Source: Helicostylum pulchrum | Taxonomy: Eukaryota > Mucoromycota > Mucoromycetes > Mucorales > Mucoraceae | DNA length: 64,000 bases | NCBI GenBank assembly: GCA_025677825.1 | Contig: JAIXMO010000008.1 | Span: 744,001-808,000, forward strand | Reading direction: 5' to 3' | Shown here: positions 1 to 10,851 of the stretch, piece by piece | Numbering within the stretch: position 1 is the first letter of the stretch | How the letters are laid out: every line of letters starts with the position of its first letter | Translations under genes and position numbers: made by a program | The notes under the pieces: model-generated | Database searches by the model: none | Seen by the model: only the letters and a program-made list of their open reading frames with translations | What the model was told of the DNA's origin: nothing

Positions 1-2038
1 ACGCTGTTACTACCTTAAACGGACAATTTATTGGTAATCCTGTTGATATTGAAATGTTCAAGGCCTCCAAGTGGACACTAAATGATCATTCTGATTATGT
101 TGATACTTTAACTCCTCCTGCTGGTTCTGATTCTAATGTCCATATTATTACGCGTTACGAATTTGTTCATGCTCGTATGTCTATGTCTGTTGCTGTTCTC
201 GATTCCAAGACCAACAAGATTCATATCTTTGTTAAGGGTGCCTACGAAAAAATTAAAGATCTTTCTAATCCTGAGTCTATTCCATCTGACTATGACCGTG
301 TTACCGCTAACCAAGCTCGTCAAGGTTGTTATGTTCTTGCTTTATCTCACCGAGAAATTAATTTGGAAGAAGTTGGTGGATTGGATGCTTTTAGTCGTTG
401 GACTCGTGACCAAATGGAAGAAAATATTAATTTCTTGGGATTAATTATTTTCAAGAATCAATTGAAGGCTGATACTGAAGAAAATATTCTCGAGTTAAAG
501 CGAGGTGATACTAGAACTATTATGATTACAGGTGATACTGCTTTAACAGGTGTATATATTGCTCGTCAGTGTGGTATGGCTGCAACTAGCACAAATAGAT
601 TCCTCTTGGGTGACTATAACAAGTCTTTGGATCGTGTTGTTTGGACTGATGTAGACGAACCTGATTTATTCGAAGATGTTAGTGTTGACGAGTTCTTGCT
701 TAATAAGGGTCATACTCCTTTAGAGTTAGCTGTTACCGGTAAGGCCTTCCAATGGTTAGTAGAAAATAATTTGATCCGAAAGTATTTATTGGATATTCGT
801 GTATTTGCTCGTATGACACCTAATGGTAAAGTACAATGTGTTCAGCTTCATATGGAACGTGGTATTACTGCGATGACAGGCGATGGTGGTAATGATTGTG
901 GTGCTCTTCGTGCTGCACATGTTGGTATTGCTATGTCCGATGCTGAAGCTTCTATTGTATCTCCTTTCAGTACTAGTCATCGTAGTGTAGCATCTTGTGT
1001 AGAATTAATCCGTCAAGGTCGTGGTGCTCTTGCAACCTCTTTAACTGGTTATAAATATTTAATTTTATATGGTCAAGTCATGATGATGCTCAAGGTTTTC
1101 ACTTTCTACTTTGCTGTTTCCATGTCTGAAACTATTTGGGTATGTAATAATAGTAATTCATATATACGGATATAATACTTATAATTTATAATAGATTGCT
1201 ATTGATGTGTTTATTACCGTTTTATTGACTTGGGCTGTATCTCAATCTCAAGCCGCTGATCGACTTGAGCCTATACGTCCTACTGCTCGTATTCTTGGTC
1301 CTCAAACTCTTGCTTCTGGTATTGGGTTGGTCGCTATCAATTGGATCTTTTTAATTAGCGCATTTGTCATGCTTTATTCTCAAGGTAAGCAGATTTTTTT
1401 TTTTTTTTTGTTAGCAGAGAATATAAATTCAGGTCAACTAATAATTATTTTATCTATAGAATGGTTCCGTTGTAACGAATTCGATTCAAGAGCTGTTGAT
1501 ATGTCTAAATGGTGGTTATTATCTGATAACTACGAAGGAGAGGTCTTGGCATTTATTTGCGTTTTCCAATTTATTAACAATGCAGCCGTTTTCAACTTTG
1601 GTTACAAGTTCAGACAAAGTTTCCATAAGAATTATGTTCTCGTTATTCTTTGGTTGGCTTATCTTGCTATTGCCTCTTACTGGTTATTGGCTGATCCTAA
1701 CCCTTTCGGTTGTTTGGTAAGTTGCTGAACTATATATGGTTATGGGGAGAGACTTTTTTAAACTAATTTTTTTTTTTTTTTGTATATAGTTCCGTTTCAA
1801 TTGCGGAACAAAAGAAGTACTTGAACAATTCGGTTATACAGTCTCCAGTAAAGTTGACCCTTTTAATACACCACTTGGACATAATGTTATGCCTGTCCAC
1901 TTCAGATGGAAACTCTGGGGCTTAATTGTAGGTAATATCGTTACTGGTTTGGCTTACGAAAGATTGGTAGTTTTAGGTCCAGTTCACACTTTTTTGGCAA
2001 AGCGATTCCCTGCCAAGAGATTAGAAAAAACTCTTTAA
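1..2038 (+). CDS. P5B-type cation/polyamine-transporting ATPase, 3' part
   Basis: C-terminal half of a P-type ATPase of the P5B (ATP13A2/Ypk9-like) group. The frame is open from base 3, so the 5' end lies outside the window. Coding segments are 3-1139, 1195-1384, 1460-1716 and 1790-2038, with introns 1140-1194, 1385-1459 and 1717-1789. Seen in the protein: the nucleotide-binding region, the MITGDT loop, the hinge MTGDGGNDCGALRAAHVG and the following AMSDAEAS, then several hydrophobic helices. A GGNDCGALR hinge distinguishes P5B from P5A (Spf1). Family members sit in the vacuolar or lysosomal membrane and are linked to polyamine export and metal tolerance; the substrate here is inferred. The catalytic DKTGT phosphorylation motif is upstream of the window. 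Confidence 0.93.
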
Positions 2039-2324
2039 GACGGTCTACTCTTTTTACGAAAACTATAACCACATTGGTTAGTTATACATATTTACATAAT
2101 CTTTAATACTACAGTCTATTATATTTCCCTGTTTAAATTATCTGTACTTAATAATAAACATAAACTTTTTTTTTTACAAAGAATCAATTAAACCACTTCT
2201 TTTTTATTTCTATTTGCAATTAATGGATTGATACTCTACTTTCCACCCAAATGTCTTTTATATTTTAATGTTAATAGTTATCGTAATATTCGTATATATT
2301 ATATACGTATTTTTTTTTTTTTAC
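2039..2324. other. Convergent 3' intergenic interval
   Basis: A 286-bp AT-rich stretch between the stop codons of two convergent genes. It holds T and A runs and AATAAA-like sequence, consistent with two 3' UTRs. No coding potential was seen. Confidence 0.6.
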
Positions 2325-3246
2325 TTACTTGGCTTTGTGATCACCAGGGGAAACATATTTTTTTAATGACCAAATACCCTTCTTACGCGATCTATAATTA
2401 ACAGTAACGATCAACTAAAATTTTAAGGTTTCAAGAAATACTACAGATACTTACTTTGCTGTTGCTTCGTATTTTCGTAATTTATCAAATAAACCGGAAT
2501 ATTCGGCACCTTTAGCGACATAAATACTTGCTAATCCTGCTTTAACCATTTCAACCGATACATTTTTCTTTAAAAAGAATGGTGGTTTTCGAACATATGC
2601 CATACCTATCTATATATTGCACTTTTTTTTTTAGCTATTTAAATCTCGTTCTCAGGTAATCAATCTATTTTACCACACGACTATACTGATCTCGACTTAA
2701 TAACTCGACTTGTACTCTTTTGTTTAACACAAGATTTGTTAAAAATGTCTTTGCCTCGGCGGAATAAGGTTGAGAAGGCATACCAAAATGAGCGCCTTCA
2801 GGAGCATCGACACCAGCGATACGAATAGATATAGTTTGGTTTTGAAGTTCCTTTCTAGTTTTTGGTATACTTCTTAACCAACCCCAACCAAAGCCTGGAG
2901 TATGGTATAATCTAAAATTATCACTATCGCCTACAGCTACGACTTTACCGTAGATTTTTTGACGTCTTTCAAAAACTTCGGGTTGAATATGTGCAGCGGT
3001 TTTGAATCTTTTTCCAATAATGTATTTTGATAGAATATAAACAGTAGGTATGCCGACAACCAACCCAATAGCTAGTGGTCTCCAAATAGACTGCACAACT
3101 GAATCGGCCCATACTTGAAGTTCTTGTTCGGAACCAAACTTTTGGTTAAATCTGTTTTTAAAGTCTTTTATCCATTCATCTAGATCGTCTTTTGACATTG
3201 CAGAAAAAAATAAAATAAAGAAAAAGAGGGGAAAAATAAAAATCAT
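2325..3246 (-). CDS. LCL3: LCL3-like membrane-anchored staphylococcal-nuclease-domain protein
   Basis: Exons on the minus strand are 3246-2674, 2609-2455 and 2391-2325, giving 264 aa. One transmembrane helix (about residues 57-78) precedes a thermonuclease (SNase) fold. Visible SNase signatures are IRIAGVDAPEG, RDQYSRVV and the C-terminal AYVRKPPFFLKKN and GIWSLKKYV blocks. Length and order (anchor, then SNase) match fungal LCL3, a putative mitochondrial membrane endonuclease. The start is uncertain: the upstream ATG at 3246 adds a very hydrophobic 16-residue stretch, while the ATG at 3198 (Met17) gives MSKDDLDEW and may be the true start. The last two exons are short and were recognised only from the conserved C-terminus. 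Confidence 0.85.
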
Positions 3247-3576
3247 GATGATGTAAATGTAACTTTATATTATTAGCCAATAGTTACGTATAGAATTGAC
3301 TACCTTGTAAAAAGAAGGAGAAAAAGAAAAATTTAACATGTAAATCAAGTTTAACATATACTTGATAAAAGAGCAATTTAACTGATGCTACTATAAAAAT
3401 GAACAGATAAAACAAGCTTCACTAACAGTATCCATGTAAGTACGAGATTGTTACCATGATATATGATTGATTATACGGTCACAAAAAAATTGATTACAAA
3501 AAAAGTTCGCTTTTTGTACCCTTCTTTTTCATTTGTCCAAAAAACTTGTTATATATTTTTTGAATAAATAAAAAAA
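3247..3576. promoter_or_regulatory. Shared divergent 5' region of LCL3-like and GLTSCR1-like genes
   Basis: A 330-bp gene-free interval between two divergent start codons. It is AT-rich with short A/T tracts and must contain both promoters. No convincing TATA box or specific factor site could be singled out. Confidence 0.5.
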
Positions 3577-5720
3577 ATGGATAACAATAAAAACCCTTCT
3601 CTTATTCAACAAGTAAGTTACACATAAGTATTATTTTATCCTTTTCTAAACTATTATTTTAACTGTAGCAACCTTCAAATACCGATGATGAAGAGATCAT
3701 TACCCAACTTACTTTGGCCGGTTTAAAAGTACTAATGGTTCGTAAGCGCGATCAAATTATTTATAAATTACCGGACAACATGCAGGTTGCTTCTATTGGT
3801 GAAGAGCAACGACAACAACTCATGAAAGAGATTCAAGCATTACACCAAGCCACTATGGCTGCCGCTGCCTCTGCGCAACAAAAGCAACTGCAACAAAATA
3901 ATGACGTTAAACCCATTGCACCCAAGAATGAGACACCTTCTTTGGATACCCCACCTCAACCTACTGCTGCTGAAGCCGATGCGATTAAAGAAACTGCGAG
4001 AAAATTAAGAGAAGAATTAGAACAGCAGCAGTATCATATGAAACAGCAGCAGCAAATGTTTCCTTATGATTCTAACCCTTCTTCACCACACGACAGCAGT
4101 AAAACCACAAGAAGATACAATAAAACTGGGAAATACTCAAAGAAGAAGCAACAACAGTTACAGCAACAGTTACATCAACAGTTACAACAACCCTATTTAT
4201 TTCAACAGCAGCAACATCAGTTAACCCAGCAACAGTTATTAGCTTTACAACAGTCGCTTCAGATCAATAGTAGCCCTACCCCATCTACACCTATGAGTAC
4301 AAGTGCCGCTAGTACACCTGTAAATGCCAATACACCAACCACTGCCTTCCCTTTTCCTCCTGTGCAACAACAACAGCAACAACAGCAACAAAGCATGGAT
4401 CAAAGTCTCAAGTCATCACCTGCACCTACCCCACCTCCACAAACTCCTGTTAATCAAAGACCATTGAATCAATCACAACCTGACTCTATTTTATCAAAAA
4501 GATTACCGGAGGAAGAAATTCAACATCGTGAAGTAAAGAAAAGGTAAAACAGAATATAATTCGTATTTCCTTAAATTTTTTGAGATTAATGTAAATTATA
4601 GATGCTTAGAAAATTTACTATCAGATCAAAAAGCAGTTACTGCACCCGATTACGAAACGCCATTTACTTCTATTAAAGATGCTATGGATCGTTTACTGCC
4701 ATATCACATTTACCAATACCCTAAAAGTGATTTAGACGCAAATAAAATTCCATCAGAGCGTCAAGGTAAAAAAAATAATAAAAAAACCGAAAAGGGTTTT
4801 GTATAAAACAAACTAACAATTTATATAGACCATACCATGATTGAAATTTTCAAATGTCAAACCGAGTTATTTGACAAACACGCTACAATTTCCAAAAAGA
4901 TTGAAAAGAACGGCGGTAATGTCTCAATAAAGATTCTAGTCGAAAGACAAGTGTTGGCTGAACAACGACAGAAGTTAACTGAGGAACAAGCCAGAATTGC
5001 TGCCGAACAAGCTGCTCAACATCAAGAGTTGATGCGTGTACAAGCTGAGAAGGCCAGATTAGCTGCTATTGCTGAACAAGAGAGCCGCCAACAACAAATG
5101 TTACAGCAGCAATTACAGTTGCAGCAGCAGCAGCAACAGTTGCAACAGCATCTTCAAATGCAATTACAACAACAACAGTTGCAGCCTCAACAGTTGCAAA
5201 ATCAACAGTTACAGTCTCAGCAGTTGCAACAACAAATGCAGCAAATGCAGCAGTTGCAGCCACAGCAATTACAACAATTGATGCAGCAAATGTTACCACC
5301 ACAAGCAATGAATCAGTTAGAACAGTACCAATTACAGCAACAAGCTCAGCAACAAGCTCAACAGCAACAGACTCAACAGCAACAGACTCAACAGCAACAA
5401 GTTCAACAACAACAACAAGTTCAACAGCAACAGCCGCAGCAACAGCAAAATTCTGGTAACGATAACTATTAAAGTACACATCTACTAGATGATAACCTTT
5501 TTTTTTTTTTTTTTTTTTTTACCTTTTTCGAATAGCAACAACCGCCGCAGCCAATTATGCAAATGGGTTAGCTCAAGCTAGTGCATTGCTTACCAACCCA
5601 CAATTCCAAAATCAATACAGTCAATTAAGCCCCGAGTTACAACAACGGTTACAAAGAAATAGAGAGCAGCTTGTTGCACTAATCAATAAGCAACAACAAA
5701 GTAATAATAATACTCCATAG
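3577..5720 (+). CDS. GLTSCR1/BICRA-domain glutamine-rich chromatin protein
   Basis: Five exons (3577-3612, 3669-4543, 4602-4765, 4829-5455, 5536-5720) encode 628 aa. The middle holds the GLTSCR1-type block: CLENLLSDQ, then PDYETPFTSIKDAMDRLLPY and HIYQYP, then a helix around TMIEIFKCQTELFDK. In animals this domain (BICRA/BICRAL) defines the non-canonical BAF (SWI/SNF) complex, so a nucleosome-remodelling subunit role is inferred. Long CAG/CAA-encoded polyglutamine and Q/A/L coiled-coil-like stretches flank the domain, mainly residues 60-270 and 415-565. The first exon codes for only 12 residues. The last exon follows an intron with an 18-T tract and supplies the conserved-looking end (residues about 568-628). 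Animal homologues lack such extreme Q content. Confidence 0.75.
5092..5452 (+). repeat. CAG/CAA low-complexity polyglutamine tract
   Basis: About 360 bp in exon 4 of the GLTSCR1-like gene consisting mostly of CAA/CAG codons mixed with TTG/TTA, ATG and GCT. The mixed codons make it less slippage-prone than a pure CAG run. Confidence 0.9.
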
Positions 5721-5881
5721 ATTTAAAACACTGTAATAACTTTGCAACCCTGTATATAAATAAATTAATTATTTTTAAACAAAAAACAAAAATGTAATTT
5801 ATTTTTAAAAAAATAAAGGGAAGGGTGGGGGGGAGAGATTATACAATATGAGTTATAAAGGAGTTAAAAAAAATTTTTTTT

Positions 5882-7621
5882 TTAAGCTGTAGGGTTAGGA
5901 ACTTGCTTTTCATAAGTAGGTAAAGCAGGTAAATCATCAGTGTCATTAAAGTTTAATTGCTGACAAACAGAGGTGGTACGATTAGAGATCCATTCCAAGA
6001 TACCAATTCTTGAATCGACAGTAATCAACATGTTATCAAGATCCTTTACAGTGAATTTTTCCTTGTCACCAGGAGAACGGAATGGAAGGGAGCGGTCCCA
6101 GGCAATATCTTCCTTTAACATTTCGGTCCAAGCTTCAAGACGAGGTTTGATGACACGAGCATTAAAGAAACGCTTAACAATTGTCTTGAGAATCTCTTGA
6201 AACTTGGGGTCATAATAAGGGGACTTGATAAAGGTATCCACGAGGGGGCGTTGAGAATCAGGGCGCGAATAGTTTTGATAGGGTGTGGTCATCAACTTGT
6301 CGTCTTCAACACCGTTACCAAAGGTCTCATCAAAATCATAAGTAATAATGTACCATTTCTTGGTATCTCTGTTTTGAGTCAAGTAATAGTTGGAAGCTTG
6401 ATACCAGAGACCGTCCCAAGAGCCGGACAAGAAACTCATGACGAGATGAATCATGGTATGGTCAGCATTATCGATTAAATCGGTAATTGTGCCGGGAGTT
6501 TGCGCGTCAGACCCAATCACGGTCTTGTCTAACCGATCCATGAAGTCAATGACGGGGCCCATATAGCTTTCCTTGGATACAGTGGGGTCTCTGCCTTCAT
6601 CTTCCAAGATATACACGTCGTTGGCGTTGTAACTTGCGACATTAGGGCCTTTATAAACCAAATTTGCTTCGTTGGTAGGATCCATGGCGTTTCCCTTGAT
6701 GGTAAGACCGGTGCTGTTCATTGCACTGCCGCCGTTCAAAAAGTTATCTGTAAAGGACTTGAAAGAATCGTCGCTCATCAAGAACAAGCCAAATGGTTCG
6801 TTATTGACAAACAAACGAACCCAGTTACTACTTAATGTAGCAGCGCCTGCGGCAGCTAAAGAATCCATCATCAGTTTTTCTCTGGCCATTGTAGGCTCGT
6901 TAGCCTCGGCACGCAACTTGAAACTTCGGCGTCCAAACAGACGATCTTTCGAAAGCTTATTAAACTTGTTAAACTTTATTTTGAGAGATTGCTTTGCATA
7001 GTCCTTGGATGATTGACCACTGTTTTTAATACCAGCGCCTTCAAAGTTGTAAATGGCGTCGTGACTGATGTAGCTCATGTTGTAGACTTGCGCAAATTCG
7101 TGGTCTTCGGTAGGTGCTTTCAGGATCGTCTCGAGTGCCTCGATATCGGCATTAACAATGATGGTAGAAATTTCATTATCTCTACTCATTGCATTTTCGA
7201 GAGCTATTTTTTTTTGTTAAAAACATTGAATTAAAAAAATGTTATTCATCTTATCTTTACCTGGATATATGGGATTAAAAGCGCGAGGAAGAGAAGGAAT
7301 ATCGTAAACAGTTTTGCTGCGACCAAAGAATTCATTACCAGTAGCGGTAGCACTTTCAGCTAAATGACGAGTTGTGTTTTCAGCCTTTTGACCGTTACTA
7401 CCAATAATTGCATAGCGGTATTCGGCACCGTGAGGAGCTACGCCGGTGAAGAGGTTATCACTCATTGGGCTCTTTTGAAGAGGGTAGTCTTGACCACCGA
7501 CATTGACAGCGACACTATCACTAGCACCTGGGAAAGCAATGACAGCATATGTGACGTCCGCTGCATTGGCTAATGCAAAAGCTATACTGACCAATCCAGT
7601 AGTAATAGCAAGCAATTTCAT
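5882..7621 (-). CDS. Secreted CotH-kinase-like protein, copy 1
   Basis: Two exons (7621-7261, 7203-5882) give 560 aa. A signal peptide is evident (MKLLAITTGLVSIAFALANA), followed by an N-terminal beta-rich region with SATATGNEFFGRS and NPIYP, then the CotH-kinase-like domain with KLRAEANEPTMAREKL, GSWDGLWYQASNYY (about residue 385) and YDFDETFGNG (about 408). Spore-coat CotH proteins are atypical protein kinases; in Mucorales the family expanded and some members are host-cell ligands. The invasin peptide reported for CotH2/CotH3 is not present at the equivalent region, so an adhesin role is not supported. The protein ends shortly after LPALPTYEK without a hydrophobic tail, so it appears secreted and not GPI-anchored, unlike its neighbour. 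Confidence 0.9.
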
Positions 7622-7682
7622 AATTTAGTTTTGTGTATATTGAACAGAAAAAAAAAGAAGGACATAAAAAAAAAAAGAAAAG

Positions 7683-7691
7683 TTTTATATA
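7683..7691 (-). promoter_or_regulatory. Probable TATA box of CotH-like copy 1
   Basis: TATATAAAA on the minus strand about 62-70 bp upstream of the start codon at 7621. Placement is reasonable for a core promoter, but the region is AT-rich, so chance is possible. Confidence 0.45.
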
Positions 7692-10600
7692 TACTTTTGA
7701 AAATTTTCATAGGCTAGTATAGAAAATTATTTAGCTTGGATTTTATTCCGAGATTTGTTAACCGATTATGAACGGAGAGAAAATCCCTCTCTCTCTCTAT
7801 TTTTGGAAAAAAACACATTGTTCCTTTTTCTTTTAAAAATAGTTTCTTTTCGATTGCGATAAAAAAAATAAAAAATTACTCGGTAAACTGTTATTTTGGT
7901 TCAATTGCAATTGGCATATTCCCCCTTTTTCACTTTTGCCGCGTATGTACCCTGATTTTAATTATGCTTATTAAGGTTACAAACTAGTATAATCTTTTTT
8001 TTCTTTCTTTTAGATTTAAAAGCATGGGAACACCAAGACGATGTGAAATCAATGATGTAACTCACAAGTAATCAAATATGAGAGGAGGAGGAGGGGTTAA
8101 CAGGCGCTCGAACAAAAAAAAAATTTACCCGCTTTTTTTTTTTTGTTCGGTACCAGACCATCGTAAAACTTTTTTTTTTGGTTAGACTTTTTTTTTTTTA
8201 CAAGTAGAAATGGTGCCATTTTTTTATTATTATAAAAAAGGGTAAATAGTTGGGGCGCTATAAAAATTAGCTCTGAAATGAAAGAAGGAGGTGATAAAGG
8301 TGAAAGGCAATTTGGAGGTCTGTGCGATTCCAGTAGTTTGAGCGAAAAAAAAAAGAAAGAAAAAAGATCTACTAAATAGTGAGTTCCAACTTTTTACTAT
8401 TAGGCCGAAAAAAAAATGGTACTCAACGCTTTTTTAAACATTTCATTATTTTTTCAGCTACTCGAAATAAGATAGCGTACTGTGGTAGTAGTTCAACTGT
8501 TTGGACAGAGATCGAATTAACTGTTAGGACTTGTATGAAAACCATTTTTAAAACAAATATAGTTAAAGAATGGCTGATGAACACATCGATTAATGAAATA
8601 TACGACTATCAAAAAAACTAAAAATACACTTTTTCTTTGCTGGAAGAACTCGAACAATTAGGCCCAGTCAACTAAAAAGTATATGCTTTGTAATTACTTT
8701 TTTTCGATCCTAGTTGTCTTTCTTTTTTTGAAATATATAATAGTAGTTGATGCTACTCTCTTAGACGTATCGAATTCATCTAAAATAAAAATGCAACCAC
8801 AGCTTATATTTTCGCGACAAAACTTTTTTAAATTTTCGTGACGGAATGAAAAAATACTTTATTAGTATACAGTTATACAATTACAAATAAATCATTGTTC
8901 TTTTACCGATGTATTAGGACACTATATCGTTTTTAAATACCATAAATGGTACATATATTTATATATTATTGTCACTTGAGAATAAGTGTACAAAAAAAAA
9001 AAAAAAAAGAGAGTCTGGGCAAGCTTGTGAATAACAATAGAAATTGTGGCGGATTTTAATCTCTACTATCTCAGTTTCGCGTTGTATGTGATATTGCAAT
9101 AAGTAGGTCGGGCACATTACTATTCTTGAACCAATAAATGTGTATAAATACCTTTTTTTAAAAATTAGAGGCATATGAAGGTCCCCAAATTTTTTTTTTG
9201 CATAATAAACCGGGAGCTTGGTTTTTTCAAATGCTGCTTTTTAAAACAAAAACTATGCCTTTTTTTATATATATACTTGATGCCCTTTATATATTCATAA
9301 AAGACTTCAATAAAAGCTTTCGAAACGTTTAATTATTACACACAAAAATCCATACAAGCGCAATACTTCTAAATTTATAAATTACTTTGTGTGACCTTTG
9401 CGCCTCATCTCAGAAAAAAATAATAAACAAATAGAATTTTTCTTGTTTCGTGATAATTCCTCTTCCCCCCAAATTTAATAGATATTTAGGAAAGATTAAG
9501 TTTCTATTTTGCTTACAAGCGAATAAAAGAAAAAAAAAACTACCAATCAATTGTTTTCTAATCGACAATGTGGTGGCCATCTTGGCTTAATAGTGGCGCT
9601 TGACGAATATATATAAATATGTAACTTTCTTTTTTGGGGAACTTTGCCACTAGTGTGTGTGTGTGTACGTGAGAGATTTCACCAGTTAAATTTTTTGTTT
9701 GTGCTACTAATTGAATCCGCACGAAAAATAAAAATAATAAAGCGGGTTTTCTAAAGAGGGGGTCCGTCATTACGAAAACGGGGGGCAGTAGTAATTCATG
9801 TTTATCAAATGGTTATTTTTCTCTTTTTTTTAAAAAAAGACGTAAAATTTTAAAGGTAAAATGTATTACGGGTTAAATGTAACCAAGCATAGTACAATAC
9901 AATTGTAATAAGGACCCTTTTTTTTTGGTTCTAGAGTACTACTCAGTCAGTTGCCTTTCAACAAAAACGTGCAAAAAAAAAAAGTTTCAATTTGAAAAAA
10001 AAAAAAAAAAAGTGGTATACTGGCGCACAACAAAAAAATTAGAGACTGCACATCGAATTTTGTAATCTTTCTATAATTTGAATTTAATAATAGGAAAAAG
10101 TGTTATCTCTTCAGTACAATAAAATATTTATAAGCATAGCAATCTAAATGCTTTTTTTTTTTGACAAATCTCTATTGTATCTTTCCCTTTGTTCCAAAAA
10201 AAAAAAAAAATCACATCATTTTTAAAGAACCGAATATAGGCTTCGATATGTATTATCTAGTTATTAAAGATGCAAATGCATGCAATTGCTACAAAAAGGA
10301 ATACCAGCACGAAATTTAATTGAAGTCGTCCCCTCCTTTTCTTCACAATGATAGGGTGTAGCACTTTTTTTTTGGGGGGGGGGTGTGATCACAAAAGGGA
10401 ACCTATCAATTACGTTACGCGTGAGCTCACGCGTGCAAAAACGTAAATAAAGACTGACGTTTTGTAGAATGCTGAGAAACAAACCTACTGAGAACAAATA
10501 CTGATTTTCCGTCTTGGCACACGTTAAAAACAAACAAAAACCTTGCCTTGGCAACCTTTTTTTTTTTTAAAAAAAACCTGTTCTGTGGGATGTCCAAGTT

Positions 10601-10851
10601 CAAAAAAAGAAATGCACATAATACAAACATTTATTGTGGTCGTCTTGTAATACGTCGTTTTGTTAAACATGTATACATCATTTTTTGCTCCTTCTTTTTT
10701 TTTATATAGTTGAAGAAATATATATCTGTATATTTTATTTTAAAAATCAAGAAAATATAGAAATGAGTGGATTTAAGGGTGCTTTTTTTTTTTTTTTAAA
10801 AAAAAATAAGTAATTAATAATTATAAAGTGAGAGAGAAAGAAATATGTTAA
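7692..10851. other. 3.2-kb AT-rich gene-free interval between the two CotH-like genes
   Basis: No open frame here shows family similarity or sensible composition; the longest frames are short, low-complexity or begin at non-ATG codons. The interval holds many A/T homopolymers, a poly-G run near 10374, and one GC-rich perfect palindrome at 10417-10434. It probably contains the upstream region of copy 1 and the 3' UTR of copy 2. Confidence 0.6.
10417..10434. promoter_or_regulatory. Perfect 18-bp palindrome with two ACGCGT boxes
   Basis: ACGCGTGAGCTCACGCGT is its own reverse complement. It contains two ACGCGT (MCB/MluI) boxes, the core bound by MBF-type cell-cycle factors in yeasts, around a central GAGCTC. 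It lies in otherwise AT-rich DNA. Whether any factor binds it here is unknown. Confidence 0.5.

Noticed and set aside
2..323. Frames overlapping the P5B ATPase in other phases
   Set aside because: The ATPase frame has continuous family similarity from base 3; the others are shadows.
5066..5479. Minus-strand 137-codon frame opposite the polyQ tract
   Set aside because: Shadow of CAA/CAG repeats, giving a Val/Ala/Leu-rich translation without family features.
8379..8621. 80-codon frame in the AT-rich interval
   Set aside because: Begins at a GTG codon, has no recognisable motif and lies in sequence dominated by A/T runs.
10264..10630. Two overlapping minus-strand frames downstream of CotH-like copy 2
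   Set aside because: Low-complexity Phe/Lys-rich translations from T/A runs; no splice-compatible partner exons.
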